Assembly (NCBI GenBank): GCA_050633585.1 | Contig: JBOEGT010000051.1 | Span: forward strand, 15,232 to 79,231 | Reading direction: 5' to 3' | Source: CALKZN01 sp050633585 | GTDB taxonomy: Bacteria > Pseudomonadota > Gammaproteobacteria > Arenicellales > Arenicellaceae | Length of the DNA: 64,000 nt | Shown here: positions 63,999 through 64,000 of the stretch, in pieces | How the letters are laid out: every line of letters begins with the position of its first letter | How positions within the stretch are numbered: the stretch's first letter is position 1 | Notes under the pieces: model-generated | Told to the model about the DNA's origin: nothing | Seen by the model: the letters and a program-made list of their open reading frames with translations, nothing else | Databases searched by the model: none | Program-made: the position numbers and the translations under genes

Positions 63999-64000
63999 AA

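Overview
The window looks like a 64 kb piece of a gammaproteobacterial chromosome. It is AT-rich (roughly 40% GC by eye), densely coding and mostly single-copy housekeeping genes. The assignment rests on conserved gene order. The minus-strand series tsaE-amiB-mutL-miaA-hfq-hflX-hflK-hflC-DUF2065-hisZ-purA-rnr-rlmB, the series ndk-rlmN-pilW-rodZ-hisS-yfgM-bamB-der, the series SRP RNA-dnaX-ybaB-recR-orn, and mutS-fdxA are all classical gammaproteobacterial neighbourhoods. A marine or methyl-compound-using heterotroph is plausible from the one-carbon genes, but the genus cannot be fixed from sequence reading alone. I saw no tRNA, rRNA, CRISPR array, prophage or insertion sequence.

Layout. 1-2.6 kb: a TRAP transporter (binding protein cut by the window edge, DctQ, DctM) with a hairpin between binding protein and permease genes. 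2.6-5.0 kb: an iron-type alcohol dehydrogenase of the phosphonoacetaldehyde reductase type, a methyltransferase, and a GFA-family gene broken by a one-base frameshift. 5.0-10.8 kb: an apparent minus-strand operon etfB-etfA-purU-(dimethylglycine/sarcosine dehydrogenase-like)-XRE/cupin regulator-GFA, a self-contained module for oxidative N-demethylation. 11-28.1 kb: the hfq/hfl/mutL supercluster, with an ATP/ADP-antiporter-like protein at the end of the rnr-rlmB unit. 28.4-31.9 kb: queG, then an ECF sigma factor, a membrane anti-sigma candidate and a duplicated DoxX membrane protein. 31.9-34.2 kb: an unknown 293-residue protein followed by a 2-oxoadipate dioxygenase/decarboxylase-like gene (HglS/YdcJ). 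34.4-38.4 kb: orn, recR, ybaB, dnaX and the SRP RNA. 38.4-45.4 kb: an MFS transporter, aroC, the Fe-S carrier apbC/mrp, and a coupled plus-strand unit of xseA, a degenerate M23-like protein and a lipoprotein hydrolase. 45.5-55.0 kb: the der-to-ndk series and mtaB. 55.2-58.5 kb: an outer-membrane protein, an IscA-like protein, cysE and trmJ. 58.6-63.6 kb: suhB, mutS, fdxA and dsbC. The window ends in ten tandem copies of an 18-bp repeat.

How the genes work together. The EtfAB-PurU-dehydrogenase unit would take methyl groups from dimethylglycine or sarcosine to tetrahydrofolate, pass electrons to the quinone pool through ETF, and release formate to recycle folate. The supercluster groups tRNA modification, mismatch repair, RNA chaperone, membrane protease control and RNA decay.

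The points most worth a second look are a slippery heptamer in dnaX that would give a short gamma-like product, the frameshifted GFA gene, the ECF sigma/anti-sigma/DoxX unit, the unknown protein paired with the HglS-like enzyme, the hexapeptide-encoding 18-bp repeat, and the loss of ispG and most isc genes from their usual places. I did not find a clear candidate for a wholly new defence or mobile system.
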